A DNA stretch of 64,000 bases from Homarus americanus (taxonomy: Eukaryota > Arthropoda > Malacostraca > Decapoda > Nephropidae), in contig NW_024737068.1 in the NCBI RefSeq assembly GCF_018991925.1, positions 8,597,837 to 8,661,836 of the forward strand, read 5' to 3'. Positions 34,225 to 44,930 of the stretch are shown piece by piece (positions within the stretch are counted from its first letter, which is position 1; every line of letters begins with the position of its first letter). Made by a program: the position numbers and the translations under genes. Under the pieces are notes generated by a model, which worked only from the letters and a program-made list of their open reading frames with translations, did no database searches and was not told the DNA's origin.

Positions 34225-35847
34225 TTGTACTCTGTCACCAAGTATGTTGTTGTACTCTGTCACCAAGTATGTTGTTGTACTCTGTCACCAAGTATGTTGT
34301 TGTACTCTGTCACCAAGTATGTTTTTGTACTGTCACCAAGTATGTTGTTGTACTCTGTTACCAAGTATGTTGTACTCTGTCACCAAGTATGTTGTTGTAC
34401 TCTGTCACCAAGTATGTTGTTGTACTCTGTCACCAAGTATGTTGTACTCTGTCACCAAGTATGTTTTTGTACTCTGTCACCAAGTATGTTGTTGTACTCT
34501 GTCACCAAGTATGTTTTTGTACTCTGTCACCAAGTATGTTGTTGTACTCTGTCACCAAGTATGTTGTTGTACTCTGTCACCAAGTATGTTGTTGTACTTT
34601 GTCACCAAGTATGTTGTTGTACTCTGTGCAAGTATGTTGTTGTACTTTGGCTCACCAAGTATGTTGTCCCAGCCTCTGTCACCAAAGAGTATGTTTGTTG
34701 TACTTTGTCACCAAAGTATGTTGTTGTGTACTCTGTCACCAAGTATGTTGGTGCTCTGTCTAGGAAATATGTTGGTGTGTGCTCTGTCACCAAGTATGTT
34801 GGCTACTCTGTCACAAGTATGTTGTTGTACTCTGTCACCAAGTATGTCGTTGTACTCTGTCACCGTGTACTCTGTCACCAAGTATGTTGTTGTACTGTCT
34901 CACCAAGTGTCGTTGTACTCTGTCACCAAGTATGTGTACTCTGTCACCAAGTATGTTGTACTCTGTCACCAAGTATGTTGTTGTACTCTGTCACCAAGTA
35001 TGTTGTTGTACTCTGTCACCAAGTATGTTGTTGTACTCTGTCACCAAGTATGTTGTTGTACTCTGTCACCAAGTATGTTGTTGTACTCTGTCACCAAGTA
35101 TGTTGTTGTACTCTGTCACCAAGTATGTCGTTGAACTCTGTCACCAAGTATGTTGTTGTACTCTGTCACCAAGTATGTTGTACTCTGTCACCAAGTGTGT
35201 TGTTGTACTTTGTCACCAAGTATGTTGTTGTACTCTGTCACCAAGTATGTTGTTGTACTCTGTCACCAAGTATGTTGGTGTACTCTGTCACCAAGTATGT
35301 TGGTGTACTCTGTCACCAAGTATGTTGTACTCTGTCACCAAGTATGTTGTTGTACTCTGTCACCAAGTATGTCGTTGTACTCTGTCACCAAGTATGTTGT
35401 ACTCTGTCCTGAGTATGTTGTACTCTGTCACAAGTATGTTGTTGTACTCTGTCACCAAGTATGTCGTTGTACTCTGTCCAAGTATGTTGTACTCTGTCAC
35501 AAGTATGTTGTTGTACTCTGTCACCAAGTATGTTGTTGTACTCTGTCAACAAGTATGTGGTGTACTCTGTCACCAAGTATGTTGTACTCTGTCACCAAGT
35601 ATGTTTTTGTACTCTGTCACCAAGTATGTTGTTGTACTCTGTCACCAAGTATGTTTTTGTACTCTGTCACCAAGTATGTTGTTGTACTCTGTCACCAAGT
35701 ATGTTGTTGTACTCTGTCACCAAGTATGTTGTACTCTGTCACCAAGTATGTTTTTGTACTCTGTCACCAAGTATGTTTTTGTACTCTGTCACCAAGTATG
35801 TTGTTGTACTCTGTCACCAAGTATGTTGTACTCTGTCACCAAGCACG
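34225..35847. repeat. 25-bp minisatellite, about 65 copies
   Basis: Tandem units of 25 bp (TACTCTGTCACCAAGTATGT plus TGTTG), with many 22-bp variants lacking one TTG and a few degraded units at 34610-34880. Because 25 is not a multiple of three, each frame cycles through VTKYVV, CHQVCC and LSPSML blocks. Three long frames of 337-401 codons stay open because the unit has no stop in any phase. No real protein is inferred. Confidence 0.95.
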
Positions 35848-36915
35848 CTATTGTATCCCCCGTGTCACCAGTCACACCCAACACCACACTCAATAAACAA
35901 AGAGGTAAGGGTCTCATCAGCATCACCAGGATAAAGAAGGTGGTAATCTTGGTGAGATTCTTGGCTTTTGACCTGTCCCAGTGAACCGGAAAGGTGACCT
36001 CAGGTAAGGAGGGGGACTCAGGTCAACATAGTGACTTTGACCTCAGTTCGTCCAAGACTAGGGAGGAGTAGGAGGAGAGGGATTACTTACCTGGAGCTGA
36101 AAACTGATTAATCTTTAATATACCTGGTAAATCCTTTTTAGCTTACTGTAGCTTGTAAGTCCTTTTTATATGGTCTCTTCAATATTCTGTAGTTACCTGT
36201 TGACGTGTATTATATAGATTACACAAGGAGAGATTCTTCAGGTGGGGCGGGCTGGGGGAGGAGAGTCTTCAGGTGATCCTTTACTTTTTCAATTATAATA
36301 TTTATTGGAATCTGATTGTATTTATTTCTGATCTTCTATGCCAGGGCTGTTAGTAGTCACGGCGTCCCTAAGGTGTACCATCATGCTTTCGCCCACTCAG
36401 TTTATTCATTCTTTATATAACACCACCACAGTAAAGAGAAGTGGTGAATACAAACAGAGGAATGAAGGGATTTACTTACATGACTTCAACATACAACGAC
36501 CATGCAACTCACCACATGACTCACGAACACCTGACTCAACGCGACTCACCATACAACAATCACACGACTCAGAATGAGGACCATACGACTCACAATGAAG
36601 ACCATACGACTACTCAACCATACATGACTCACCATATGATTCTCATGAACGACCATACAACTAAAGGTTTCCCCCAGAGAGTTTATTTACAGTTAATTTA
36701 CAGGTAAGAATGATAATTAACATACCGGAAACACGCTCATTAACCTGGTATTCTCCTAGTCAGTCTCCTCCACCTCACACGGCAGAACACGTGGATTTTT
36801 CCCATAGATATAAATACTGTGTCAGTGAGAGGAAAGAATGTCAGTGAGGTGTCATATTGGTGTTACTTCCGATGTGTCAGATCTAGCGACAATCAGTTGT
36901 ATTTTTTTCTGATTA
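35848..36915. other. Unique stretch with a loose ACGACTCACCATA repeat
   Basis: At 36480-36660 imperfect units such as CATACGACTCACAATGAAGA and CCATACAACTCACC recur every 20-30 bp. The rest is unique, with several AGGTCA-like half-sites around 35970-36045. No gene recognised. Confidence 0.45.
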
Positions 36916-37018
36916 CATATATACATACATACATACATACATACATACATACATACATACATACAAACATACATACATACATACATACAAACATACATAC
37001 AAACATACATACAGACAT
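36916..37018. repeat. (CATA)n microsatellite with CAAA variants
   Basis: About 25 tetranucleotide units. Confidence 0.95.
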
Positions 37019-37352
37019 AAGGATGAACAGCAACATATTTATTAAGTAAAGTGTCTATCATTTTGTCTCAATATCATACATAAAAATACACAAAATGCAC
37101 TAAAACATACATTTACATATACAGGGTGAAAAACATGTAGTAATGATTCACAAGATAAAGAAAAAACAGCGGACAAGAATACAGGAGTCGTGGTTGCCCT
37201 GGACACTGCAGCGATCTGTGTCATGTTGTCAGGGCAAGTGGTGAAGAATATGAAGTATGAAGAGTGATTGTATGACTGTGTGTTCCCCTGATAGCTGGTG
37301 GATATAATGGTTTATCTGTGGAGTGACGTGTGTGTTTTCTAGTGATAAAGTT

Positions 37353-37650
37353 AACATAAGAACATAAGAAAATAAGGAGTCTGCAATAGGCCGGTTGTCC
37401 TGTGCATGGCAGCTCCTGTCGAGAGTTACTACCACTCTCTATTATCCATGAATCTATCTAGCCTCCTTTTGAAACTTTCCAGAGTTCCCGCACTTACTAC
37501 AAAGTTGGTAAGCTTGTTCCACTCGTCCACCACCCTATTTGTGAACCAGTTTCTTCCTATCTCCCTCCTAAACCTAAACTTATCCAACTTGAATCCGTTG
37601 CTCCGAGTCCTATCCTGCTCGGATATTATAAGAACTTTATCTATATCCCC
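37353..37650 (-). mobile_element. CR1 LINE 3' fragment, copy 3
   Basis: Short 5'-truncated CR1 on the minus strand, nearly identical to the 3' end of copy 2 (same AACATAAGAACATAAGAAAA start in plus orientation, same GCAATAGGCCGG word). Sense reading covers DKVLIISEQDRTRSNGFKLD through NFVVSAGTLESFK to the stop. Its 5' (higher-coordinate) end joins an inverted piece of itself at 37651. Confidence 0.93.
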
Positions 37651-37699
37651 TTATAATATCCGAGCAGGATAGGATTCGGAGCAACGGATTCAAGTTGGA
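37583..37699. repeat. CR1-derived 49-bp inverted repeat (hairpin)
   Basis: 37651-37699 is the reverse complement of 37583-37631 with one mismatch (48 of 49), around a 19-bp loop. Both arms are CR1 sequence, covering the codons around SEQDRTRSNGFKLD, so the 5' end of copy 3 is an inverted duplicate. This resembles LINE 5' inversion (twin priming) or template switching during insertion. Confidence 0.9.
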
Positions 37700-38544
37700 A
37701 AACATTACATCCTGCCACAATATAATAGCCAGTCTGCAGGTAATAGCACATATAAAAAAATAATACACAAATGACACCAAACTTAGACTTGTTCAAACCG
37801 GTCATTGAGGCGGATGTAGAAAATCAGGGAGTGAAATGACTGACCCCAAGTCTCTGTGAGGTCACGCGTGGCGGGGTGTTGTGACCTTCGCTACCTGAGG
37901 TCAACACAGGTGACCTCAGACGCTCCAGGGAGTTGTAATACCTAGCTGACAATATCCGCACCTTCGTCACGGAGATGGACTCGCATGATAAACATTGTAG
38001 GTGAACAACAGAGCTTAATGGGGGTTAATAAGTGCACCTGGCGATAACACACAAATGAGGTAGATTGACAAACACTGAATGAACAGGTGAGATTAACGAC
38101 GGCTCTGGAAAACAAGTATGAACTAAGACAACAAGTAGAAAATACACACACACACACATACTTACATCCACCAGCCTACGTACACAGTGAATGTTCGTAC
38201 ATACATTTATTCACGTCGCTAAACACTGGTTATCTATAATACAATATCTACAGTTGATACAAAGTTGTTAAGACTTCTCAGGTGAAAAAATACAGGTAAG
38301 TTCTTTAAATAAGTTATAGTTTATGATCTGACGAGGTAAACTAATAGCGTCTGGAAGTTCCCCTCCAACTTTCAATTTTATTCGTGAGAGTTGAGGAAAG
38401 TTTGATGAAAAAGGAGAGATGCGATGTGCAAAAAGTTAGAACACCTGAAAAGTCACTCCTCCTCAGTTTATTTTATCAGAAGATGAACCATCCTCGAGTG
38501 AAAAGTTTATTTGACCTAAGATTAACGATAAAGTTAATCTAACC
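37700..38544. other. Unique stretch, no gene recognised
   Basis: Contains a short CA run at 38143-38158 and several AGGTCA-like words near 37870-37920. No supported coding frame. Confidence 0.45.
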
Positions 38545-38640
38545 TGACCCCACCACCCCCCACCCATCCCCCAGGTAACGTTAGGCCGGTTAATTTTGAC
38601 GTAAAATAACATGGGGGGGGGGAGGGGGTGGGGGCTCCTC
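38545..38640. repeat. C-rich and G-rich complementary tracts
   Basis: A C-rich run (38545-38573, CCCCACCACCCCCCACCC-like) and a G-rich run (38612-38634) lie 38 bp apart and are roughly complementary. A hairpin, or a G-quadruplex paired with an i-motif, is possible. Confidence 0.55.
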
Positions 38641-38697
38641 TCACCTGAAGATTAGCCCCCTAATCGTTTTTCACATGAAGTTTAACCACCTAAATGC

Positions 38698-38900
38698 TAA
38701 CCTAACTTAACTTAACCTAACTTACCGAAACCTAACTCCTATATATAACATTAGAAAAGAAAGTGTGGAAAGCAAGAGAGGAATAAAATGAAAGAAGAAG
38801 GAAAGGAAGGGGCAATAGAGGGGGGAAAAAGAGGGAGGTGGGCAAAAAAGAGAAAAGAAAGAGGGAGGGGGCAAAAATGGGGGTGATAAAAAATAGCAAG
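38698..38900. repeat. Degenerate CCTAA words and a purine tract
   Basis: CTAACCTAACTTAACTTAAC-like sequence at 38698-38735, then a GAAAGGGAGG-type purine tract at 38756-38880. Confidence 0.6.
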
Positions 38901-38971
38901 GGGGAGAGTTACTGTATATGTGAAGACCTTAGTATAGTAGACTTCCAGACGCCTATTGAACATTATTATTT

Positions 38972-39290
38972 AACCCTCTGAGGACGATGGTTGTAGCTAT
39001 AACTCTTTGAGGATGATGGTTGTAGCTATAACCCTCTGAGGACGATGGTTGTAGCTATAACTCTTTGAGGACGATGGTTGTAGCTATAACCCTCTGAGGA
39101 CGATGGTTGTAGCTATAACCCTCTGAGGACGTTGGTTGTAGCTATAACCCTCTGAGGACGATGGTTGTAGCTATAACCCTCTGACGATGGTTGTAGCTAT
39201 AACCCTCTGAGGACGATGGTTGTAGCTATAACCCTCTGAGGACGGTCGGTGCATAACCCTCTGAGAACAATGGTTGTAGCTATAACCTTC
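38972..39290. repeat. 29-bp minisatellite, about 11 copies
   Basis: Unit TAACCCTCTGAGGACGATGG plus TTGTAGCTA. Copies are near identical, apart from two with internal deletions (39180, 39240) and degraded copies continuing to about 39380. Confidence 0.93.
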
Positions 39291-39591
39291 TTAAAACAAA
39301 TATTAAAGTTTTAACCCAATGAAAACCATTTGTTTTTAACTATAACCCTTGAAATAACAACCAATTCAACCTATAGCCCTCAAAGAGTTGTGATAAACCT
39401 TCCTATTACCAACAACGAGAAGAAGAAAAAATATAACACCAAAATTCACAATGTTTGATTTAAGTGCCAATCAAAAATGTCGCATTTAACAAGAAAAATG
39501 CCCAACACCGCTTAACGCTCATCGTATTCACTTACTCCAACAATCCAGGTCATTGTAGAATATATGCTGAGGCGAGTGAAGTTAAGTCGGG

Positions 39592-39593
39592 TG

Positions 39594-39661
<68 letters not shown>
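39592..39661. repeat. (TG)n microsatellite
   Basis: About 34 TG units with one CG near the start. The flanks 39291-39591 and 39662-40169 are unique, with AGGTCA-like words at 39900-39940. Confidence 0.95.
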
Positions 39662-39664
<3 letters not shown>

Positions 39665-40169
39665 AATACTCAGAGATAACATGACGCGGTTTGTGGGAGA
39701 AAGACACCAACAGACAGACAGACATGTAAATCCTCTGCGTTAGTGTGGTGGCGGTGATCTGGGGTCGAAATCGGTCATTACCTCCAGTGACCTGACCTTC
39801 AGCCACCTAGAGGATGATCCAACCATATCTTCCTAACCTTGACCCTGTAATTACCTAAACCACCACGCAACCCAAAGTATTGATATTTGTTCATGTTCTT
39901 TGTTGACCTCATGTGACCTGGCTCATCAAGTGCCATATGACCTGATATGATTAATCTCACCTGAAGTAATTAGTGTGTTTTGTGTTTTGTGATGTAAGAA
40001 AGACAAAATGGGGAGTCTAAGAGTCCCTTGGGAATGGTATCAGGGTGACCAGGTGAGATGGGTGAAGGCAGGTGTTGGAGACCCTCCCTGGCCAGGTGTT
40101 GGAGGCCAGGTAACCGTATCTCAGGTATACAGTTTGTTGTCCTCCTGCTGGCAACTGATATTAATTAAC

Positions 40170-40356
<187 letters not shown>

Positions 40357-40439
40357 ACATAAGAACATAAGAAACATAAGAATGGAGGAAATGTTTACAA
40401 TTCCAACCCCTATTATTGCTCATATAAGATCCAATCTAT

Positions 40440-42563
40440 GTTTGAAGCTATTCATGTATTCGAGTTAACGATGATATTTTGAACGTTCCATTCATCTACT
40501 ACTCTGTTTCCAAACCAGTGTTTACCTATTTCACGCCTAAATCTAAATTTGTCTAATTTAAAACCATTGTTACGAGTTCGCTCCTGGTTGGATAGTTTGA
40601 GTACCTTTGTAATGTCCCCTTTGTTTAGCCCTGACTTCCACTTATACACCTCTATCAGGTCGCCCCTCGCTCTACGTCTCTCGAGGGAGTGCAAATTAAG
40701 ATGCTTTAACCTGTCTCTATACTTAAGGTTCCTAATGCCCGGGATTAGTCTTGTCATTCTCCTCTGAATTCTTTCCAATGATTCTATATCCATCCTGTAA
40801 TACGGTGACCAGAACTGAACTGCGTAATCCAGGTGTGGTCTCACAAGCGCAAGATACAGTTTTAGGATGACCTCGCTAGTCTTGTAACTAACACTCCTTT
40901 GTATGAACCCAAGTACTTTATTAGCCTTGATACGAGCAAAAACACATTGTTTACTTGGCTTAAGGTTCCTACTTATCATTACTCCTAAATCTCTCTCGCA
41001 GTCGGATTTCTCTATGGCATCGTTGTTCATCTGGTATCTGGTTTCCCTGTTTACATCTCCTATACTGAGTACTTTACATTTGTCCACGTTGAATTTCATC
41101 TGCCATTTTTCCGGCCATTCGAAAAATTTGTTTAGATCTTCCTGTAGTTTTGTGGAGTCCTCGTCAGATTTAATAACACGTCCTATTTTAGTGTCATCAG
41201 CAAATTTACTTATATTGCTGTCTATGCCGATATCTATGTCGTTTATGTATATAATAAATAATAATGGTCCAAGTACTGAGCCTTGGGGAACTCCACTTGT
41301 GACATTGCTCCAATGGGACTTAGTGCAGTTAATGCTCACTCTCTGTTTCCTGTCCTGTAATGGCGCCCTAATCCATTTAAGGATGTTACCTTTGATGCCA
41401 TGTGCTTCTACCTTTCTAATTAGTCTTTCGTGGGGGACTCTGTCGAAGGCTTTGCTAAAGTCGAGATATACCACATCATAATTGTGCCCCTCGTCCACCG
41501 ATTCGAAAACTGATGAAAAGAATGTTAATAGATTAGTTAGACAAGAATGTCCGCTTGTGAAGCCATGCTGGGAATCATTGATCAATCTGTGCTTCTCTAG
41601 GTGATTTCATATAGAGTTTGAAATGATTGCTTCCAGTAAGTTGCCTACTATTGATGTTAGACTGATTGGGCGGTAGTTAGAGGATAGTGATCTATCCCCC
41701 TTCTTGAAAATCGGTATTACATTCGCTATCCTCCAGGATTCTGGTACTACACCTGTTTTTAAGGACATGTTAAACAACTTTGCTAAGGGCATACTAAGCT
41801 CTTCCTTACATTCCTTTAATACTCTGGCAAATATTTCATCAGGACCAGGTGACATATTAGGCTTTAGTTTGTCTATTTGCTTACTAACATCGTTACTAGT
41901 CACTACTATCTCGCTTAATTTGTTTTCTTCACGATCTCTGAATAGAGTCGGGGCCTCGGGTATCATGTTTAAATTTTCAGTGGTGAAAACTGTTGAAAAA
42001 TATTTATTCAAATTATTGCTCATTTCTCTGTCGTTATCAGTGAGGTCGTCGGTATCTGACCATATTGGTCCAATCTTTTCTCGTGTTTTAGTTTGATACA
42101 TTTGGTAGAATCCTTTGGGGTTTGTCTTCGCCTCCCTTGCTATCCTTACCTCATTATTCCTTTTGGCTTTCCTTATCTCGGTTTTAACCCTACTCGCCAA
42201 TATCTTATAATAATCCTGGAGGTAAATGTCGCCACGCTTTATCCTTCTACCTATAGCCTTCCTTTGGCCAATGATGTTCTTTAAATAATTATTTATCCAT
42301 TTAGGGTCATTGTTGTTTGATCTGAGTTTTTTGTATGGTATGTTCTGCCTTTGTGCATTAAGTAACTCATTATTTAAATTGTCGTGAAACTCGGCAGTCT
42401 CAGATGTCGTTATCAGGTCGGAGTCATCTGTCAGGTTCACAGCCAAGCGCGACACCCCCTCTCTCAGCTGCCTCTTTAAACTGTCAAAGTTTGCCCTTCT
42501 GAAATCTGGTACTTTAGTGGAATTTTCCTTACGTCTGCCCTGAAAATCTAACTGAATCTAATT
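40440..42563 (-). pseudogene. CR1 reverse transcriptase, broken
   Basis: Role: RT copies element RNA into DNA at the nicked target. The frame is open from just after a TAG near 42564 down to a single TGA at 41607-41609, and then in the same frame to 40452. The upstream half has PESWRIANVIPIFKKGDRS and SNYRPISLTSIVGNLLEAII (RT domains 0-1). The downstream 377 codons have QHGFTSGHSCLTNLL, YLDFSKAFDRVPHE with the first catalytic Asp (residues 40-53), TSGVPQGSVLGPLLF (96-110), the FADD catalytic box (128-131) and the CR1 C-terminal region. The TGA lies in ATA-TGA-AAT and is consistent with a C-to-T change of an Arg CGA codon. The last dozen codons are lost to a one-base frameshift near 40455, after which the SFK..RLD block is found in another frame. 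The copy is otherwise well preserved, so it is fairly young. It is not functional as read. Confidence 0.93.
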
Positions 42564-42566
42564 TCT

Positions 42567-42980
42567 TTGGGTGATCTGTTTGCAAGTTCGCTCTCTACCC
42601 TCTGACATTGCTAATGAGGTTTTCTGTCTGACAGAACTAAATCGAGAGTATTATTACCCCCTCAGGGTTCCGGTTATATGTTGACGAAAGAAACAGTCCT
42701 TGAATCTCTGGAGAAAATCCTCTGATTCTGAGTTACCCAGAAGGTCAGGTCCAATCTAATTGGCCAAGGTTAAAGTCGCTCACTATACAGACTTTGTTGT
42801 GTATGGAAGCCCCATGATTTATATCCCAGATAAGTCGCTCATTGACTCTATCAAGATTGGGAGGTCTATATATTACTCCTGTGATTAATTTTTCCCTACC
42901 ATCGCTTAATTCTATCCAAATTGTTTCTGTATTCCGCTCAGTTTTTATTTCCTTATTTATTTCACACTTCAGATTATCCT
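42567..42980 (-). pseudogene. CR1 endonuclease C-terminal fragment
   Basis: APE-type endonuclease of non-LTR elements nicks target DNA to prime reverse transcription. Visible on the minus strand are TIWIELSDGREKLITGVIYR, then RPPN, then HNKVCIVSDFNLGQLDW. The canonical GDFN motif reads SDFN, so the Gly is replaced. Downstream, after frameshifts, NNTLDLVLSDRK and LANRSPKEIRF match the region that follows endonuclease domains in CR1 elements. The N-terminal half of the domain with its first catalytic residues is missing and is replaced at about 42980 by RT sequence. The fragment is non-functional. Confidence 0.88.
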
Positions 42981-43290
42981 TAACATCTCCTATACTGAGT
43001 ACTTTACATTTGTCCACATTGAATTTCATCTGCCATTTTTCCGACCATTCGAAAAATTTGTTTTGATCTTCCTGTAGTTTTGCAGAGTCCTCGTCAGATT
43101 TAATTACACGTCCTATTTTAGTGTCATCAGCAAATTTACTTATGTTGCTGTCTATGCCGATATCTATGTCGTTTATGTATATAATAAATAATAATGGTCC
43201 AAGTACTGAGCCTTGGGGAACTCCACTAGTGACGTTGCTCCAGTGCAATTTAGTGCCGTTTATGTTCACTCGCTGTTTCCTGGCCCGTGG
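42981..43290 (-). pseudogene. Duplicated CR1 RT core block fused to endonuclease
   Basis: About 310 bp repeating the RT core found at 41055-41366, roughly 94% identical by eye, in the same orientation. It encodes RKQRVNINGTKLHW, TSGVPQGSVLGPLLF and SKFADDTKIGRV through KCKVLSIGDV. It then joins in frame at about 42980 to the endonuclease fragment, giving one open frame of 174 codons (43269-42745) in the order RT core then endonuclease, the reverse of the natural order. The upper edge at about 43290 changes abruptly to unrelated sequence. Confidence 0.9.
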
Positions 43291-43749
43291 ATCGGTTCTA
43301 GTTACTCAGGTGGAGCAGGAGATTAATTAACACCTAAGTCTTAATGATTCTACAGGTCCAGGTGTGTTTATGGTGTTCGGGACGAGTGAAAAGTCTGTTT
43401 ACGTCAATCAATCAGTCACTCCTATCTCAGGGTTGGTGTCTGTAAGTCAGTGTGTGCCAGTGCTTGTCAACCTGAGCGTAATTGGAAATAGAGAAGAGAA
43501 TAAGTAGGATAAAACACACACACACACACACACACATATTAAGATCTGAGAGTAATAAATTCTTTAAATATTATCCAGTGAAATAAAAATAAAAAATCGC
43601 TATCATAGTTATTAAAAGGAATAAATCATATTTATAATCCGTCATGGAGTGAAACCCTTTGGTATGGTGTTAAACTATATACCTGTATTTACCTTGTCGC
43701 TGCTACCACTACCAGAATACTAATCTTTCTTTGTTTTGGGTCTATTTTG
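43291..43749. other. Unique stretch with a short CA run
   Basis: CA microsatellite at 43516-43540. No gene recognised. Confidence 0.5.
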
Positions 43750-43766
43750 AGCAGTGTTGCATCACC

Positions 43767-44000
43767 CCCCTCCCCACCCAACCCCCCCCACTAATTCCTT
43801 TCACGTGTTCTTCTTTCCCTCTTTCTCCTCCTTCCCCTTCCTTCTTCGCCTCCTTCTTCCCCCTCCCCCTCCTCCTCCTCTTCATTCACCTTCTTCCTCC
43901 CACTCCTCTTTCTCCTATTTCTCCCTCTTCAGTCCCATTCCCCATCCCCTTTCCTCTTCCCACTTTCTCCTTCCCCCTCCCCCTCCCCCCTCCCCCTCCG
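43767..44000. repeat. CTCC/CTTC pyrimidine tract
   Basis: About 230 bp of C and T with few A. It ends in CCCTCCGTGATCGCAG, which resembles a splice acceptor at 44010 and is followed by a short non-repetitive segment (44011-44150). An exon is possible but no family is recognised. Confidence 0.7.
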
Positions 44001-44239
44001 TGATCGCAGCGGGTGCTAGACGACAGAATTGCTCGTTATTACCCTCAAAAGCACTCATTTGGCTCCGACACGCCCTAGACAGCAAGGAGGTTCCTCACAG
44101 TCCCTCCTCCTCAAAGCTGACAGCGTACCATTCCCAAATTACTATGTAAATAATTCGTATATAGCAATTATTAGGACGGTGTGAGCCGGAACCTTAGGGG
44201 AATTATTTTGACGTGTCCATTATTTTTTATGGTTAGTGT

Positions 44240-44281
44240 GTGTGTGTGTGTGTGTGTTAAGCAGATGGTAATTTAGTTGCT

Positions 44282-44334
<53 letters not shown>
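44240..44334. repeat. (GT)n and (CT)n microsatellites
   Basis: GT at 44236-44257 and CT at 44287-44334. Confidence 0.92.
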
Positions 44335-44337
<3 letters not shown>

Positions 44338-44487
44338 ATGAACACTAAAAGGAATAATTACGTCCACTGGCAGAATGACCCCATTTGGCCTGGCTCGCCT
44401 CGTGAGTAATGGCGGGTCTGGTCTATAATTTTAGGTTAAGTTGTCAAAACAAACCGTATTTCCCTTATGACTCCTTCACCTTCACCA

Positions 44488-44930
44488 TGACCTTTGACCT
44501 GTGACCTACCTTGTAACCTTCAGCGTGACCTACCCTCTTGTTACCTACCCTGTGACCTGCCGTGTGACCTACTCTGTGACCTGCTCTCTTGTGAGTTCCC
44601 CTGTGGCCTGCCCTTCCCTCACCTGCCCTCTTGTAACCTACTCTGTGACCTGCAGTGTCACCTACCCTCTTGTGACTTGCTCTTTTGTGACCTACCTTGT
44701 GGCCTGCAGTGTGAATAAGCCTGTTACTTGCCCTTTCCTGACCTACTCTGTGATCTGCCCTTCCCTGACCTATCCTGAATCGTGTTGTGTGACCTACTCA
44801 GTGACCTGATCTCATATTATTTGCCCCGTGACCTACTGTAACCTACCCTATAACCTAACTACGGCGATCCCTCCTGTGTGACCTACTCCTGACCTGCCCT
44901 TCTGTAACCTGCCTTCCTCTGACCTATAAT
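44488..44930. repeat. TGACCT-rich degenerate tandem array
   Basis: About 440 bp of irregular units built on TGTGACCTACCCTCT and TGTGACCTGCCC. It opens with three TGACCT half-sites spaced by exactly one base (44488-44507), the complement of two overlapping DR1 motifs; later half-sites are mostly six or more bases apart. It may be a simple minisatellite that happens to consist of nuclear-receptor half-sites. The open frames are repeats of CDLPCDL and VTYPVT. Confidence 0.7.

Larger units (their letters stand above)
40357..43290 (-). mobile_element. CR1-clade LINE, long rearranged copy
   Basis: The largest mobile element in the window. Read on the minus strand from 43290 it holds a duplicated RT core block (43290-42981), the C-terminal part of an APE-type endonuclease (42980-42567), the linker and complete RT (42563 to about 41000), the CR1 C-terminal region and the 3' end (40357). 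CR1 assignment rests on the DVVYLDFSKAFDRVPH, TSGVPQGSVLGPLLF and FADDTKIG motifs, the PHLDYAVQFWSPYY and LHSLERRRARGDLIEVYKW blocks, and the 3'-terminal TTCTTATG tandem repeat. It lacks the element's 5' UTR, any ORF1 and the N-terminal half of the endonuclease. It belongs to a different subfamily from the three shorter copies (for example SNQERTRNNGFKLD rather than SEQDRTRSNGFKLD). Confidence 0.95.

Noticed and set aside
34121..35984. Cys/Val-rich frames of 337-401 codons as secreted repeat proteins
   Set aside because: The 25-bp unit shifts phase every copy, so all frames show the same blocks. No signal peptide or conserved frame.
40549..42284. Plus-strand frames over the CR1 element
   Set aside because: They are antisense shadows of the minus-strand RT frame, which carries all recognisable motifs.
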